A stretch of DNA of 33,935 nucleotides from Sediminispirochaeta sp. (GTDB lineage Bacteria; Spirochaetota; Spirochaetia; B11-G9). Both the position numbers and the translations under genes were made by a program. Below the pieces are notes generated by a model, which saw nothing but the letters and a program-made list of their open reading frames with translations, had not been told where the DNA came from and made no database searches. The number at the start of each line of letters is the position of its first letter. The first letter of the stretch is position 1. The stretch covers positions 1-33,935 of the forward strand of contig JANTFL010000015.1 in the NCBI GenBank assembly GCA_024763455.1. The letters are read 5' to 3'. This document shows positions 15,984-24,345 of this stretch, piece by piece.

Positions 15984-16519
15984 CAGCTTTTTCCCATCAA
16001 ATTGATATCTCCTTTGGGGAATTGAGAGATACCACCAGGATAATACATGCAGATCCCTTTTGTTTTTGGAATCCTGATCCCTTTTTCATCCATTTCAAAA
16101 ACAGAAACATTCTTTAACGTCTTCCAACCAGACCTTACGTATATTTTCTCCAGAACCGGCATACAAAAGAGCAGCCCACAGTCGTAATTCCTTTTTCCCG
16201 ACTCATTCAAAGTCTTATCCATAATGATATCCAGTACCCCCTTCCCCCTGTATTCGGGGAGAACAAATACATTTTGAATACCGAAAATACTTAACATCGT
16301 ATTGGACCCAACCTGAATTTCCCGTGAGATGACTGCAATATATCCAATTACATTCTCTCCTTCCATTCCAACAATACTAAACTCGGGGGCTACTCCATTC
16401 CAATATCTGGATTTCGCAAAAAAATCTTTGTTTTCAGGAAAGCTGGCACAAAGTCCTTCTTTTATCCTTCTGTCAAGTACTGTTGAAATATCAGCCTCAG
16501 CAATAACCTTAGCAATCAT
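15980..16519 (-). CDS. GNAT family N-acetyltransferase
   Basis: A 179-residue protein with the GNAT fold: central strands around VIGYIAVISREIQVGSNTMLSIFGIQNVFVLPEYRGKGVLDIIMDKTLNESG, where PEYRGKGVL is the acetyl-CoA pyrophosphate-binding motif A, followed by a CGLLFCMPVLEKIYVRSGWK segment typical of motif B. The acceptor is unknown. It overlaps the SGNH esterase gene by 4 bp and starts one base after the Gfo/Idh stop, so it is embedded in the sugar operon. An acetyltransferase adjacent to a deacetylase could reflect metabolism of an amino sugar or detoxification of a non-metabolisable sugar; neither is proven. Confidence 0.8.
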   Translation of the reverse strand: MIAKVIAEADISTVLDRRIKEGLCASFPENKDFFAKSRYWNGVAPEFSIVGMEGENVIGYIAVISREIQVGSNTMLSIFGIQNVFVLPEYRGKGVLDIIMDKTLNESGKRNYDCGLLFCMPVLEKIYVRSGWKTLKNVSVFEMDEKGIRIPKTKGICMYYPGGISQFPKGDINLMGKSW

Positions 16520-16520
16520 T

Positions 16521-17822
16521 TCATAACTCCATTTTTTTAACTAGCTCTTTTAATTCCACCACCCGGTTTTCCTTTCTTGAAATCTCTGCACCCCATGCCA
16601 TAACATGACTTTCAACAGACTCATGTATTGATGATCTCATTAAGGAGGGATCTTCAGCAGTCAACTCTTCGTACAGCATGGAAACAAATCCCAAATCACC
16701 GCCAACATGAGAGTCGTTTCCTCCGGATTCAACTTCAATATCCCATGTCGTTATTTTGCCATACCTGTTATCATAAAAAACCAGATCATGACTGGTAATT
16801 TTTTGGGTATATGTACCGCCTTTTAATGTCCCTTTTGTTCCGCAAATTTCAATATTCCGGCCCTCATCAAAAGCAGTCATTGTAAATGTAGCCGTAATTC
16901 CATCCTCGAAGGACATAGTAACCACCTGATGATCCACCGCATTATTATCGCAATGATAAACACACCGGCCCCAGGGGCTTGTTTCAAGCCATTTACGTAT
17001 TTCATCATCAGAAGCTCCGCCCTGATTTTTTTTCATACTCTCAGGATCAAATACAACTGACAGCCATGGCACTCTCTGCTCATTCATGTATAACAGAGCA
17101 TTATACTGACACGATTCCGCAACAGGGCATCCATCGATACATCGAAACGGTGCGTTCGGTGGAGCATTTTGTTCGCGGAAAAATTCAAGACCCCCGAAAC
17201 TGGAAACAGCCAGACATTTTTTTTGGACAAGCCAGGATAGTATATCCATATCGTGACAGCTTTTTGCCAGAATCATGGGAGATGATTTCTCTGTATCTGC
17301 CCATTTCCCCCGCACAAAAGAGTGCGCCATATGCCATGTGCCGACCCCTTCTGAGGCATTTACCGTTACTATTTCACCTATTAGTCCTGATTCAATAACT
17401 TCCTTAACCTTATTGTAAAAAGGGGTATACCTGAGAACGTGGCACACAATAACTTTCCTGTTCAATTCCCGGGCAGTTCTATCGAGTATTAAAACTTCCT
17501 CAAGGTTATTTGATATAGGCTTTTCAAGAATAATGTCATAGCCCTTTTTCAAAGCACCCATAGCAGGATTAAAGTGGTAATCATCCTGTGTTCCGATTAT
17601 CACCGCATCGGCCATCTTTTCCTGTTTAAGGAATTCATCGGCAGAATCAAAGTGTCTTATTTCTGCAGTTTTTTCATAACCGGCTATTTCATCCCGCCTT
17701 TCCTTAACAGGATCAGCCAGTGCTGTAATTTTAAATTTCTCACCTGCTATTTGTTTAACCAGGTTTGCATAAACAGTAGTCCTGTTTCCGCAGCCTATAG
17801 CTGCAAGTTTGATTGTCCGCAT
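16521..17822 (-). CDS. Gfo/Idh/MocA family NAD(P)-dependent oxidoreductase with Cys-rich insert
   Basis: A 433-residue sugar dehydrogenase-like protein. The N-terminal Rossmann motif is LAAIGCGNRTTVYANL (6-21); the conserved lysine lies in ILEKPISNN (Glu100, Lys101, Pro102), and the C-terminal domain begins near CHVLRYTPFYNKVKEVIESGLIGEI. It is longer than classical members (about 340-390) because of a segment containing FRCIDGCPVAESCQYNALL and CVYHCDN, which carries five cysteines and could bind a metal. The same insert is known to me from a subset of Gfo/Idh proteins in glycan loci. Likely role: oxidation, epimerisation or NAD-dependent redox hydrolysis of a glycoside or inositol-like ring. 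It lies 8 bp after the permease gene. Confidence 0.85.
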   Translation of the reverse strand: MRTIKLAAIGCGNRTTVYANLVKQIAGEKFKITALADPVKERRDEIAGYEKTAEIRHFDSADEFLKQEKMADAVIIGTQDDYHFNPAMGALKKGYDIILEKPISNNLEEVLILDRTARELNRKVIVCHVLRYTPFYNKVKEVIESGLIGEIVTVNASEGVGTWHMAHSFVRGKWADTEKSSPMILAKSCHDMDILSWLVQKKCLAVSSFGGLEFFREQNAPPNAPFRCIDGCPVAESCQYNALLYMNEQRVPWLSVVFDPESMKKNQGGASDDEIRKWLETSPWGRCVYHCDNNAVDHQVVTMSFEDGITATFTMTAFDEGRNIEICGTKGTLKGGTYTQKITSHDLVFYDNRYGKITTWDIEVESGGNDSHVGGDLGFVSMLYEELTAEDPSLMRSSIHESVESHVMAWGAEISRKENRVVELKELVKKMEL

Positions 17823-17830
17823 TGCATTAC

Positions 17831-18853
17831 CTACCCTTTTATGGCCCCTGAAAGTGATGACCTTACAAAAAGATCCTGGAAAATCATATACAAGATTAAA
17901 ACCGGTATTATTGATATGCTTAGCCCTGCAAATATTGCCTGATAGTTAGTGGTGTACGTCCCCTGCAAAGAATTAACCATGGGAATAAGTGTGTATTTTT
18001 CTGGTTTTAAAAATACAAGCCCCTGAAGAAGATCGTTCCAGATAACAGGAAACATAATTGCCGTAAAGGTAGCAAAAGGAACCTTGACAAGGGGTAAAAG
18101 GATATAGAGGAAATACTGCAGCCTGTTACCGCCATCTATCTGAACTGAATCTTTCAGTGTACCGGGGATTGTAGAAATATATGCAGTAAACAGCATAACA
18201 GGGACTGCCCCGCCCTTAATAAATTGGAGAAACAGTGCAATATATGAGTTTGATAATCCTAAATTTTTCCCAAGAATAATATAGACAGGTATGATAATTA
18301 CCACCGGTGAAATTATCATCTGCAGCATATACAACGCATAGATCCAGCTGTGCCATTTCTTCCTAAACCCGGCAAGGACCGATGCTGTCATAACAGAAAG
18401 AAGCCCACCTACTACAATGCTTGATACCGCCAGAATAACGGTCATTATAACAGAGTTGATAAATCTCTTATCATTAAGGAGAGCAATCCATCCATTATAT
18501 CTCAGGTAGGACCTGAAATATTTTTTTATCTTATCAGGATTGATATTTTTTTCTTTGGAAATTTCGCTCCAGGTTGCATTTGGATTAATGTAGCCTGTAA
18601 GCCCCAGCTCCTTTTTGGCTTTCTTTAAATCAATACTGTAGTACGTTGCCATATTGCCAAAGGTACTGTCCATATTAAATCCCTCCAGTTTTGGAGGCAC
18701 AAGATGAAACTGTGCAGCCTCAGTAGTCGGTACTAAAGAACGGACACCCAGGAAATAAAAAGGGACAATTGTAACTATAGAGTATATCAGGAAAAAAAAT
18801 ATTATGAATACTCTAAACAAATCATATCTTTTACGCTTGATGTTTTTATGCAT
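17831..18853 (-). CDS. Carbohydrate ABC transporter permease, MalG-type, with enlarged periplasmic loop
   Basis: A 340-residue inner-membrane permease. The first helix is at about 15-37 (FIIFFFLIYSIVTIVPFYFLGV), and four or five more follow after residue 135. The EAA loop for ATPase docking is YISTIPGTLKDSVQIDGGNRLQYFLYILLPLVK. Canonical MalG-like permeases are 270-300 residues; here about 60 extra residues sit between helices 1 and 2 (about 45-120), predicted on the outer side of the membrane. The start was set at ATG 18853 because GGAG lies seven bases upstream; an upstream TTG-type extension would overlap the other permease gene. No ATPase gene is present, so a shared multi-sugar ATPase (MsiK/MsmX-like) encoded elsewhere is likely. 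Confidence 0.87.
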   Translation of the reverse strand: MHKNIKRKRYDLFRVFIIFFFLIYSIVTIVPFYFLGVRSLVPTTEAAQFHLVPPKLEGFNMDSTFGNMATYYSIDLKKAKKELGLTGYINPNATWSEISKEKNINPDKIKKYFRSYLRYNGWIALLNDKRFINSVIMTVILAVSSIVVGGLLSVMTASVLAGFRKKWHSWIYALYMLQMIISPVVIIIPVYIILGKNLGLSNSYIALFLQFIKGGAVPVMLFTAYISTIPGTLKDSVQIDGGNRLQYFLYILLPLVKVPFATFTAIMFPVIWNDLLQGLVFLKPEKYTLIPMVNSLQGTYTTNYQAIFAGLSISIIPVLILYMIFQDLFVRSSLSGAIKG

Positions 18854-18866
18854 TACTATTCTCCAC

Positions 18867-19790
18867 TTAGTACTGTTTTTTCTTCTGAAATCTTGTGAGC
18901 AGAATACCAATAACAAGTAAAGGGATATTTACAACCATGGACATAGTTACTGCCTCTGCAAGCGTTCCTGTTTGAGCATCCCCTACTCCTGAAAATCCAA
19001 GTTTAAATATCAGAATGGAAACAAACCTTACATTCTTATTAGCCGTCAGCGCTCCCATTCCAACAGCTTCATCAAACACGCCCCATGAGCCGATAAGACA
19101 AATAACAGTTGCAATCATGATACTTGCAAACATCTGGGGAAAGTAGATATGCCACAAGCGCTGAAAATAATTAGCCCCGTCAACCCGGGAAGCATCTATT
19201 GTCTCCGGAGGAATTGAAAGAAGCCCACCCAAAAATATTGCCATGTTGAACCCGGCATACCTCCATCCTATAAAGGCAGGAAACGCCCAGGTTGAAACTG
19301 AAGGGTTTTTTATGTCAATGGCATTTTTTATGATTCCCAACTTTAACAGCAATAAATTGATACTCCCGGTATCACGGGAAAAGAGCATAGAGAGGAGCAT
19401 CCCTATTCCAAGACCTGATATCATGTATGGCAGATAGATAATACTAAAAAAAGGTTTCCTATACTTGCTCTTTGTTTCGTACATTAAAAGAGCAAGGGAC
19501 ATTCCAAAAATAAAAACTGTTGCATAGTTCAGAACCATAAAAATTGCCGTTCTTTTTATTGCAGGAATAAAACTATTAACAAGGGGGGGGCTAAAAATGC
19601 TTACAAAGTTCTGCAGCCCCACAAAATGGACATCGTTGTCAATAAAACTGAGCTGATCAGAAAATATAATCGGAACCGCTATTATAAAGGGAAGTATTGT
19701 CAGGGAAAAATAGAGTATGATCTGGGGACTTAAAAAAGCAGCATCCCAGAGCGTATCCCGGCTTATTCCCATTTTATGATTTCTCTTCAT
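18867..19790 (-). CDS. Carbohydrate ABC transporter permease, MalF/UgpA-type
   Basis: A 307-residue inner-membrane permease with six predicted helices and the EAA motif IPPETIDASRVDGANYFQRLWHIYFPQM at about residues 200-230. It pairs with the following MalG-type permease, 13 bp downstream. Eight consecutive C residues (minus strand, 19590-19583) encode Ser67-Pro-Pro-Leu in the first external loop; a slip of one base would truncate the protein, so expression could vary. The ribosome site is weak (AGGA 11 bases from ATG). A hairpin terminator lies between this gene and the upstream binding-protein gene, an arrangement that usually keeps permease levels below those of the binding protein. Confidence 0.87.
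   Translation of the reverse strand: MKRNHKMGISRDTLWDAAFLSPQIILYFSLTILPFIIAVPIIFSDQLSFIDNDVHFVGLQNFVSIFSPPLVNSFIPAIKRTAIFMVLNYATVFIFGMSLALLMYETKSKYRKPFFSIIYLPYMISGLGIGMLLSMLFSRDTGSINLLLLKLGIIKNAIDIKNPSVSTWAFPAFIGWRYAGFNMAIFLGGLLSIPPETIDASRVDGANYFQRLWHIYFPQMFASIMIATVICLIGSWGVFDEAVGMGALTANKNVRFVSILIFKLGFSGVGDAQTGTLAEAVTMSMVVNIPLLVIGILLTRFQKKKQY
19583..19590. repeat. Homopolymeric G8/C8 tract inside permease gene
   Basis: Eight G residues on the plus strand read as eight C residues in the coding strand of the MalF-type permease. The current length keeps the frame open. Confidence 0.8.
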
Positions 19791-19810
19791 TATGTATTAC
19801 ATCCTTTAAT

Positions 19811-19857
19811 TTTTTGAAAAAAGAAGAGGAGCTAAACAGAATTCTGCCCCTCTTCTT
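19811..19857 (-). terminator. Hairpin terminator/attenuator between binding protein and permeases
   Basis: On the minus strand 19857-19846 (AAGAAGAGGGGC) pairs with 19832-19821 (GCTCCTCTTCTT) with one mismatch and a 13-nt loop, and is followed directly by TTTT then C. It lies in the 102-bp gap after the binding-protein stop. Partial termination here would give high binding-protein and lower permease expression. Confidence 0.6.
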
Positions 19858-19892
19858 CGAAGATTTAATCTCTATAGTAAATCGACCGCTTA

Positions 19893-21275
19893 CTAAAAAT
19901 CGTAAGCATCCTGCCAGCGCTGTTCAAGGATCTTCATAAGATCAGCGAGACTCATACTGCCTGAATAGTATTTCCCCAGAGGTTCAGCCAGGGCATTATC
20001 CATAAGGACATCCGGTTTCCCGTCAATTTTATGAGGGGCAACAATATTTACTGCCCAGGGGGAATTATCCCATGAAAGCCCTGAACCAAAAGCACCTTCA
20101 ATTGCAGGTTTTATAACATTCATAAACTGTGGTGATTTGAGAGAAAAGTCTTTACTGACCGTCTTGAATGAAGGAGGTGCACCAACATACTGTGCCCGCA
20201 TTTCAGCTACCTTCGGAGAATTATACCAAATAAAAGCTTTTACGATTTCAGGATATTCGGGAGTATCTTCCCACTGAGAAAGGATTCCGGCGCCTTCGGT
20301 GCCTCGCGGATATTCAGGAAGCTTTCCGTCCTTTGTTGCGGGAAGCGGAACACCTGCAAGTTTTGCAGAAGGATCAGCTGCCAGAGTTTTGTCCCAAATC
20401 CAAGGGCCATGAAGGGTAAAAATTGATTTCTTATTGATAAATCCTGCTTCAAACTCATTTTCCCATTCTCTTCCCCACCAGTTCTTGGGTAGATACCCTT
20501 TCTGGTAATATTCTTTCATCTTTTTAAAGAATGGTACCATTGGATTTTTATCCAGTTCCGTCCAGGCTATCTTGCCGGTATAGAGATCCAGCATATCTTT
20601 GGAATCTGCACCAAGAGAAAGCGAAACAATGTTAGGCAGGCAAAGTCCCCAAACCCAGGGCTCCCATCCTGTATCCAGCACATATTCCAGGCCCTCTGTT
20701 TTGTCTACATAGACTTTTAGTTTTGCAAGAAAGTTATCAACATCTTTCCAGGTTCTGATGGTTGAAGGATCCAGTCCTGCTTTAGCCATTTCATCTTTGT
20801 AAAAAAGGAAGGAATAGGGAAATGTTTGAAGAACATTAACTGAGGGTACATATCCTTTGATACCGGTATATTTTTCAAAAATCCCCTTCGGATTACCGGT
20901 TAATTGATCCCAGTACGGATAATCTATATCGAGCAAATTAGCATAGACTTTATAGTTCGATTTATCAGGCTGAGGAATGGTTCTATCCATTATTGCAGGG
21001 CCTTCATTTGCAGCCAATCGTGCCATAAAAGCAGTTTCCTGATCTTCGTTAACACTGGTGATTTTGATTGTTACATTAGGATTTTCCTCCATGTATAAAT
21101 CCCAGACCTGTTTCTCCTGTTCCATGTATTCAGGTTGGACAGATATAACTTCAATAGTTACATTCTTCCCTGAGTCCTCAGAACCTTTTGTGGCTGTTTC
21201 TTTGTTTCCGTTTGCAAACAGCGAAACGGCAAGAACAATAAGTACCACCGCACTCAATGTTTTTTTAAACATCAT
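19893..21275 (-). CDS. Extracellular solute (sugar)-binding protein of ABC transporter, family 1
   Basis: A 460-residue periplasmic binding protein. The N-terminus is a signal peptide (Lys4-5, hydrophobic core SAVVLIVLAVSLFA), with likely cleavage near LFA-NGNKE; there is no lipobox cysteine. The mature part contains an early VTIKITSV strand, QVWDLYMEENPNV, WKDVDNFLAKLK, FTLHGPWIWDK and a late EVMD/ILEQRW-like end, typical of oligosaccharide-binding proteins. AGGAG five bases before the first of two adjacent ATGs supports the start. It is the first gene of the importer operon and is preceded by a pair of GATAC repeats, likely targets of the AraC-type response regulator encoded upstream. Substrate unknown. 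Confidence 0.9.
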   Translation of the reverse strand: MMFKKTLSAVVLIVLAVSLFANGNKETATKGSEDSGKNVTIEVISVQPEYMEQEKQVWDLYMEENPNVTIKITSVNEDQETAFMARLAANEGPAIMDRTIPQPDKSNYKVYANLLDIDYPYWDQLTGNPKGIFEKYTGIKGYVPSVNVLQTFPYSFLFYKDEMAKAGLDPSTIRTWKDVDNFLAKLKVYVDKTEGLEYVLDTGWEPWVWGLCLPNIVSLSLGADSKDMLDLYTGKIAWTELDKNPMVPFFKKMKEYYQKGYLPKNWWGREWENEFEAGFINKKSIFTLHGPWIWDKTLAADPSAKLAGVPLPATKDGKLPEYPRGTEGAGILSQWEDTPEYPEIVKAFIWYNSPKVAEMRAQYVGAPPSFKTVSKDFSLKSPQFMNVIKPAIEGAFGSGLSWDNSPWAVNIVAPHKIDGKPDVLMDNALAEPLGKYYSGSMSLADLMKILEQRWQDAYDF

Positions 21276-21330
21276 ACCTTCTCCTCTTAAGAATTATTTA
21301 GCACACATATTTTCTATGCGAGCTTAATTC

Positions 21331-21340
21331 ATGGTACCAT
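21331..21340. promoter_or_regulatory. Perfect palindrome upstream of the importer operon
   Basis: ATGGTACCAT is a perfect 10-bp palindrome between the GATAC repeats and the ribosome site of the binding-protein gene, about 56 bp before its ATG. It could be an operator close to the start of transcription. No clear -10/-35 pair is visible here, consistent with an activator-dependent promoter. Confidence 0.3.
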
Positions 21341-21370
21341 TGTTAAAACTACACGGAAACAAGAAATACC

Positions 21371-21395
21371 GATACTACTGTGCACAATCTGATAC
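21371..21395. promoter_or_regulatory. Two GATAC direct repeats, 20 bp apart (AraC-type response-regulator site)
   Basis: GATAC occurs at 21371 and 21391, exactly 20 bp apart, 96 bp upstream of the binding-protein ATG. The same word with the same spacing occurs three times upstream of the response-regulator gene. Direct repeats about two helical turns apart are the usual binding arrangement for AraC-type HTH proteins. Confidence 0.55.
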
Positions 21396-21475
21396 ATTTT
21401 TGATTGGGGAAAAACAATTTCTTCTGTATTTCATCTCTTACTCTCATCCAAGCTGAGCTAAATATGAGTAAAGAA

Positions 21476-22444
21476 TTACTGATTTTTCATCTCCATAAAA
21501 AATTGAAAAATATCATCATTTATTCCCGGAAGCAGCTCATGGCCATAGTCATAGTAGAGTGAATATTGTTTCTCTGAAATAATATTATTGTATGCGGCAA
21601 ATTGTGTGGAAGGTGGACAGATATTGTCCAGAAGAGTAATTCCCATCAGGACTTTCCCTCTTATTCTTTTAACCAGATTCTTGACATCAATATATCCTAG
21701 GAGTGTAAAAATATCATTTTCTCTGAAATGATGAGGATCATACTGCCTAAAATAGGTTCTCAGTTCCTTGTATGCATCCAGATCCAGATCCAGATCCCAT
21801 ACCCTTTTGTAATCACTTAGAAATGGGAAAACAGGAGCTGCAAACTTGATCCGTGGTTCAAGAGATGCACATGCAAGGGTAAGACCGCCTCCCTGTGATC
21901 CTCCAGTTGCTCCAATACGATTTTCATCTACCTCAGGAAAATTCATAATAATTCTTGCAAGCTGTACAGTATCCATAAAAAGATAACGATACATTAAATG
22001 ATCCCTGCCATCCTCCAAACCCCTTATAATATGCCCCTGCAATGTAGGTCCTGCTACATCTATAATGTCTCTAGAACGGCCGCCCTGTCCACGGCAGTCC
22101 ATTGCTGCCACACAGAATCCTTCTGCTACATACTTTAATTTATCACTCCAGTCACCACTATTTCCTGTATATCCATGAAACTCCAGTATAGCAGGGAAAG
22201 GGCCTTCTCCTCCCCGGGGTTTCAGATACTTTGAATAAACCTTCACACCGCCAAACCCAGTAAAAGTCAGATCAAAACACTCTGCAAAATCAGTTTGAAA
22301 AGATGCTTTTTTCAGCTCAACATTGTACTGAAATAAATCTAACTCATGCAATGATGAATCCCAATACGCATCAATATCTTCAGGGCAAGGATTAACTCCT
22401 GTGTACTTTAACAATTTCTGCAATGGAAAATCCAACTGGGGCAT
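21476..22444 (-). CDS. CE7 acetylxylan esterase / cephalosporin-C deacetylase family protein
   Basis: A 322-residue alpha/beta hydrolase of carbohydrate esterase family 7 (length typical, 310-330). Signature elements are MPQLDFPLQKLLKYTG at the start, FHGYTGNSGDW (oxyanion), MDCRGQGGRS (the family RGQ motif), the nucleophile GGSQGG (Ser183), ITLLDNICPPST (Asp273) and YGHELLPG (His302). It removes acetyl groups from xylo-oligosaccharides and other small acetylated sugars; the absence of a signal peptide indicates a cytoplasmic enzyme. AGGAG lies seven bases before the ATG. It lies between the two-component genes and the importer operon, on the same strand. A short in-gene hexamer repeat at 21776-21797 encodes alternating Asp-Leu and does not disturb the frame. 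Confidence 0.9.
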   Translation of the reverse strand: MPQLDFPLQKLLKYTGVNPCPEDIDAYWDSSLHELDLFQYNVELKKASFQTDFAECFDLTFTGFGGVKVYSKYLKPRGGEGPFPAILEFHGYTGNSGDWSDKLKYVAEGFCVAAMDCRGQGGRSRDIIDVAGPTLQGHIIRGLEDGRDHLMYRYLFMDTVQLARIIMNFPEVDENRIGATGGSQGGGLTLACASLEPRIKFAAPVFPFLSDYKRVWDLDLDLDAYKELRTYFRQYDPHHFRENDIFTLLGYIDVKNLVKRIRGKVLMGITLLDNICPPSTQFAAYNNIISEKQYSLYYDYGHELLPGINDDIFQFFMEMKNQ

Positions 22445-22533
22445 TACACTTCTCCTTTTAAATTTTTACACATAAGATTAATCCTACCACAAACCAGATT
22501 ATCCTTGTAAATACAATATTCTACAGATAGTAC

Positions 22534-24345
22534 TCACTTTTCAAGTGGAATACGAATCTCCACTTTTGTTCCTTCTCCCTGTATACTATTTATTATTACA
22601 GCACCTTTGCCTGCATAAAAGTATTCGATCCTTTCTTTAATATTCATGAGCCCAATAGATTTCACCGTAGTAGTTGCAAGCTCATTTTCATCAGTGTGCA
22701 TTAATTCTTCCAGCCTTTCGGAATCCATTCCTTCACCGTTATCGGAAACAATTATACTTAAATAGTCATCTGTGCTTTTTATGTAAATACGGATTATACC
22801 TGCACTTTCCAACGGACATATACCGTGAAACAGAGCATTCTCAACCAAAGGCTGGATTATAGTCCTCGGGATTTTAAAATCAAGCAGACTATTATCAACT
22901 TCCCACTGTACAGTAAACTTATCCGGATATCTGAAATGCTGAATGGTTACGTAATCGTTAATACTTTTAATTTCCTGTTTTATTGTTGCAAAAAGGGCCT
23001 CATCTCCAATTTTAATTGAGTCATGCAGAAGACTGATAAAGGATTCAACCATCTTCACAACATCACTGCTCCGTTTCTCCTTTGCCAGATAAATAACAGA
23101 ATTAAGCGTATTATAGATTACATGAGGATTAATCTGGGATATTAAAAGATTTATTTCCATTTCCCTTTTGACTTTTTCATTCTCTATTGACTTATTTATG
23201 TACCACTTTAATTCCTGCACCATTTTATTAAATCCTTCTGCCAGGATTGAAATCTCATCACCACCCCCAGTGGGAAGATTAACATTTAGATCACCATTGG
23301 CAACCTTCTCCATGGTAATACTGAATCTTGATATTCTGCCTCCTATTCCAAAAGTAATAATAAGTCCTAAAATAATAGCGGTGGCAATTGCAAACAGGAT
23401 AAGAAGAGCGGTAATCATATTAATATGCCTTCCTACTTTTACAATATCAGACTCAGGCTGTAATCCAACTATCAGTAAATCAGTTCCTTTAATTCCATGA
23501 TAAGAAACAAAGTATTTATCCCCTTCAACTTGTACGGTGCTGTTCCCCATGATGTCTCCGGTTTTATAAAAAAGCTCCTGCCCTGGCTGAATATTAATTA
23601 TTCTCGTTGAAATAGTCCTTCCCGGGGTTATATCCCGGTCGTCACTGGTAAATAGATGTATCTCCCCCTTTTCCCCAAGCTTGATCTCAGACAGTACCTT
23701 GTCAAGATAACCATCATCGATATCCATAACCATTACTCCGATTGTTTCATCGATAAAATTGTCCAACAATAGTTTCTTTACACTTCCTGTAAGTGCCATT
23801 GCGTAATTATTTTCATAATTTCCTTTATCCAGTTCAGAATGAAAGCCGTAAAACTCAAGTTTAGCGCTTCTTTTAAAACCTCTTATAAACCACTGAGCAT
23901 TTTTTATCTTGCTAAAATCATAATTTTGCGAGTATCCTCCCAAACCGAGACTTGTATCTGAATCATTTGTGAAAATCCTTATTTTGGAAATAAAGGTACT
24001 TGAAAAGGCCTGGTTCGTAAGATATTTATTGGCTTTATTTTTAAGATATTTTTTTCTGTCCAGGGACAAAGAATTATTTTCTTCGGCCCTATAGCTGAAG
24101 TAGTCCTGAATTTCCCTATTTAATAGAACCCTTAGGTATTCAGCTTTGGTGTTGGAAAAGATCTTTTCCAACAGTTTTGCGGACAGTTCAACCGTTGTAT
24201 TTGTTGAAAACACTACATTCTCTTTCAATGCATTATAAGTCAGCTTCTGGGAAATAAACCCCAGGAGGAAAATGGGAAGGATCATTACCAAAAAGGAAGC
24301 AATTAATTTTAACCTAATCCCTAAATGCCTGAAGTCACTTTTCAT
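22534..24345 (-). CDS. YesM/LytS-type sensor histidine kinase
   Basis: A 603-residue membrane kinase. Helix 1 (about 11-31) and helix 2 (about 309-335) enclose a 275-residue external sensor region, probably Cache-like. A HAMP linker follows (GRISRFSITMEKVANGDLNVNLP, about 336-358). The phosphorylation site is His408 in SQINPHVIYNTLNS; the usual PHFLYNTL has Val-Ile here. The ATP site has LVENALFHG (N box), VSDNGEGM (G1) and SIGLMNIKERIEYFY (G2). Such kinases typically sense glycans or the state of sugar-binding proteins. AGGGG precedes the ATG, and the gene overlaps the response-regulator gene by 11 bp, so the pair is co-translated. Confidence 0.92.
   Translation of the reverse strand: MKSDFRHLGIRLKLIASFLVMILPIFLLGFISQKLTYNALKENVVFSTNTTVELSAKLLEKIFSNTKAEYLRVLLNREIQDYFSYRAEENNSLSLDRKKYLKNKANKYLTNQAFSSTFISKIRIFTNDSDTSLGLGGYSQNYDFSKIKNAQWFIRGFKRSAKLEFYGFHSELDKGNYENNYAMALTGSVKKLLLDNFIDETIGVMVMDIDDGYLDKVLSEIKLGEKGEIHLFTSDDRDITPGRTISTRIINIQPGQELFYKTGDIMGNSTVQVEGDKYFVSYHGIKGTDLLIVGLQPESDIVKVGRHINMITALLILFAIATAIILGLIITFGIGGRISRFSITMEKVANGDLNVNLPTGGGDEISILAEGFNKMVQELKWYINKSIENEKVKREMEINLLISQINPHVIYNTLNSVIYLAKEKRSSDVVKMVESFISLLHDSIKIGDEALFATIKQEIKSINDYVTIQHFRYPDKFTVQWEVDNSLLDFKIPRTIIQPLVENALFHGICPLESAGIIRIYIKSTDDYLSIIVSDNGEGMDSERLEELMHTDENELATTTVKSIGLMNIKERIEYFYAGKGAVIINSIQGEGTKVEIRIPLEK

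Noticed and set aside
21430..21475. Possible terminator between the CE7 gene and the importer promoter region
   Set aside because: Only a short imperfect CTCAG/CTGAG-type pairing without a T run is present.
21776..21797. Short ATCCAG tandem repeat in the CE7 esterase gene
   Set aside because: Fewer than four copies, in frame, encoding an alternating Asp-Leu stretch at a position where the family has a similar acidic segment; no sign of a mobile or regulatory repeat.
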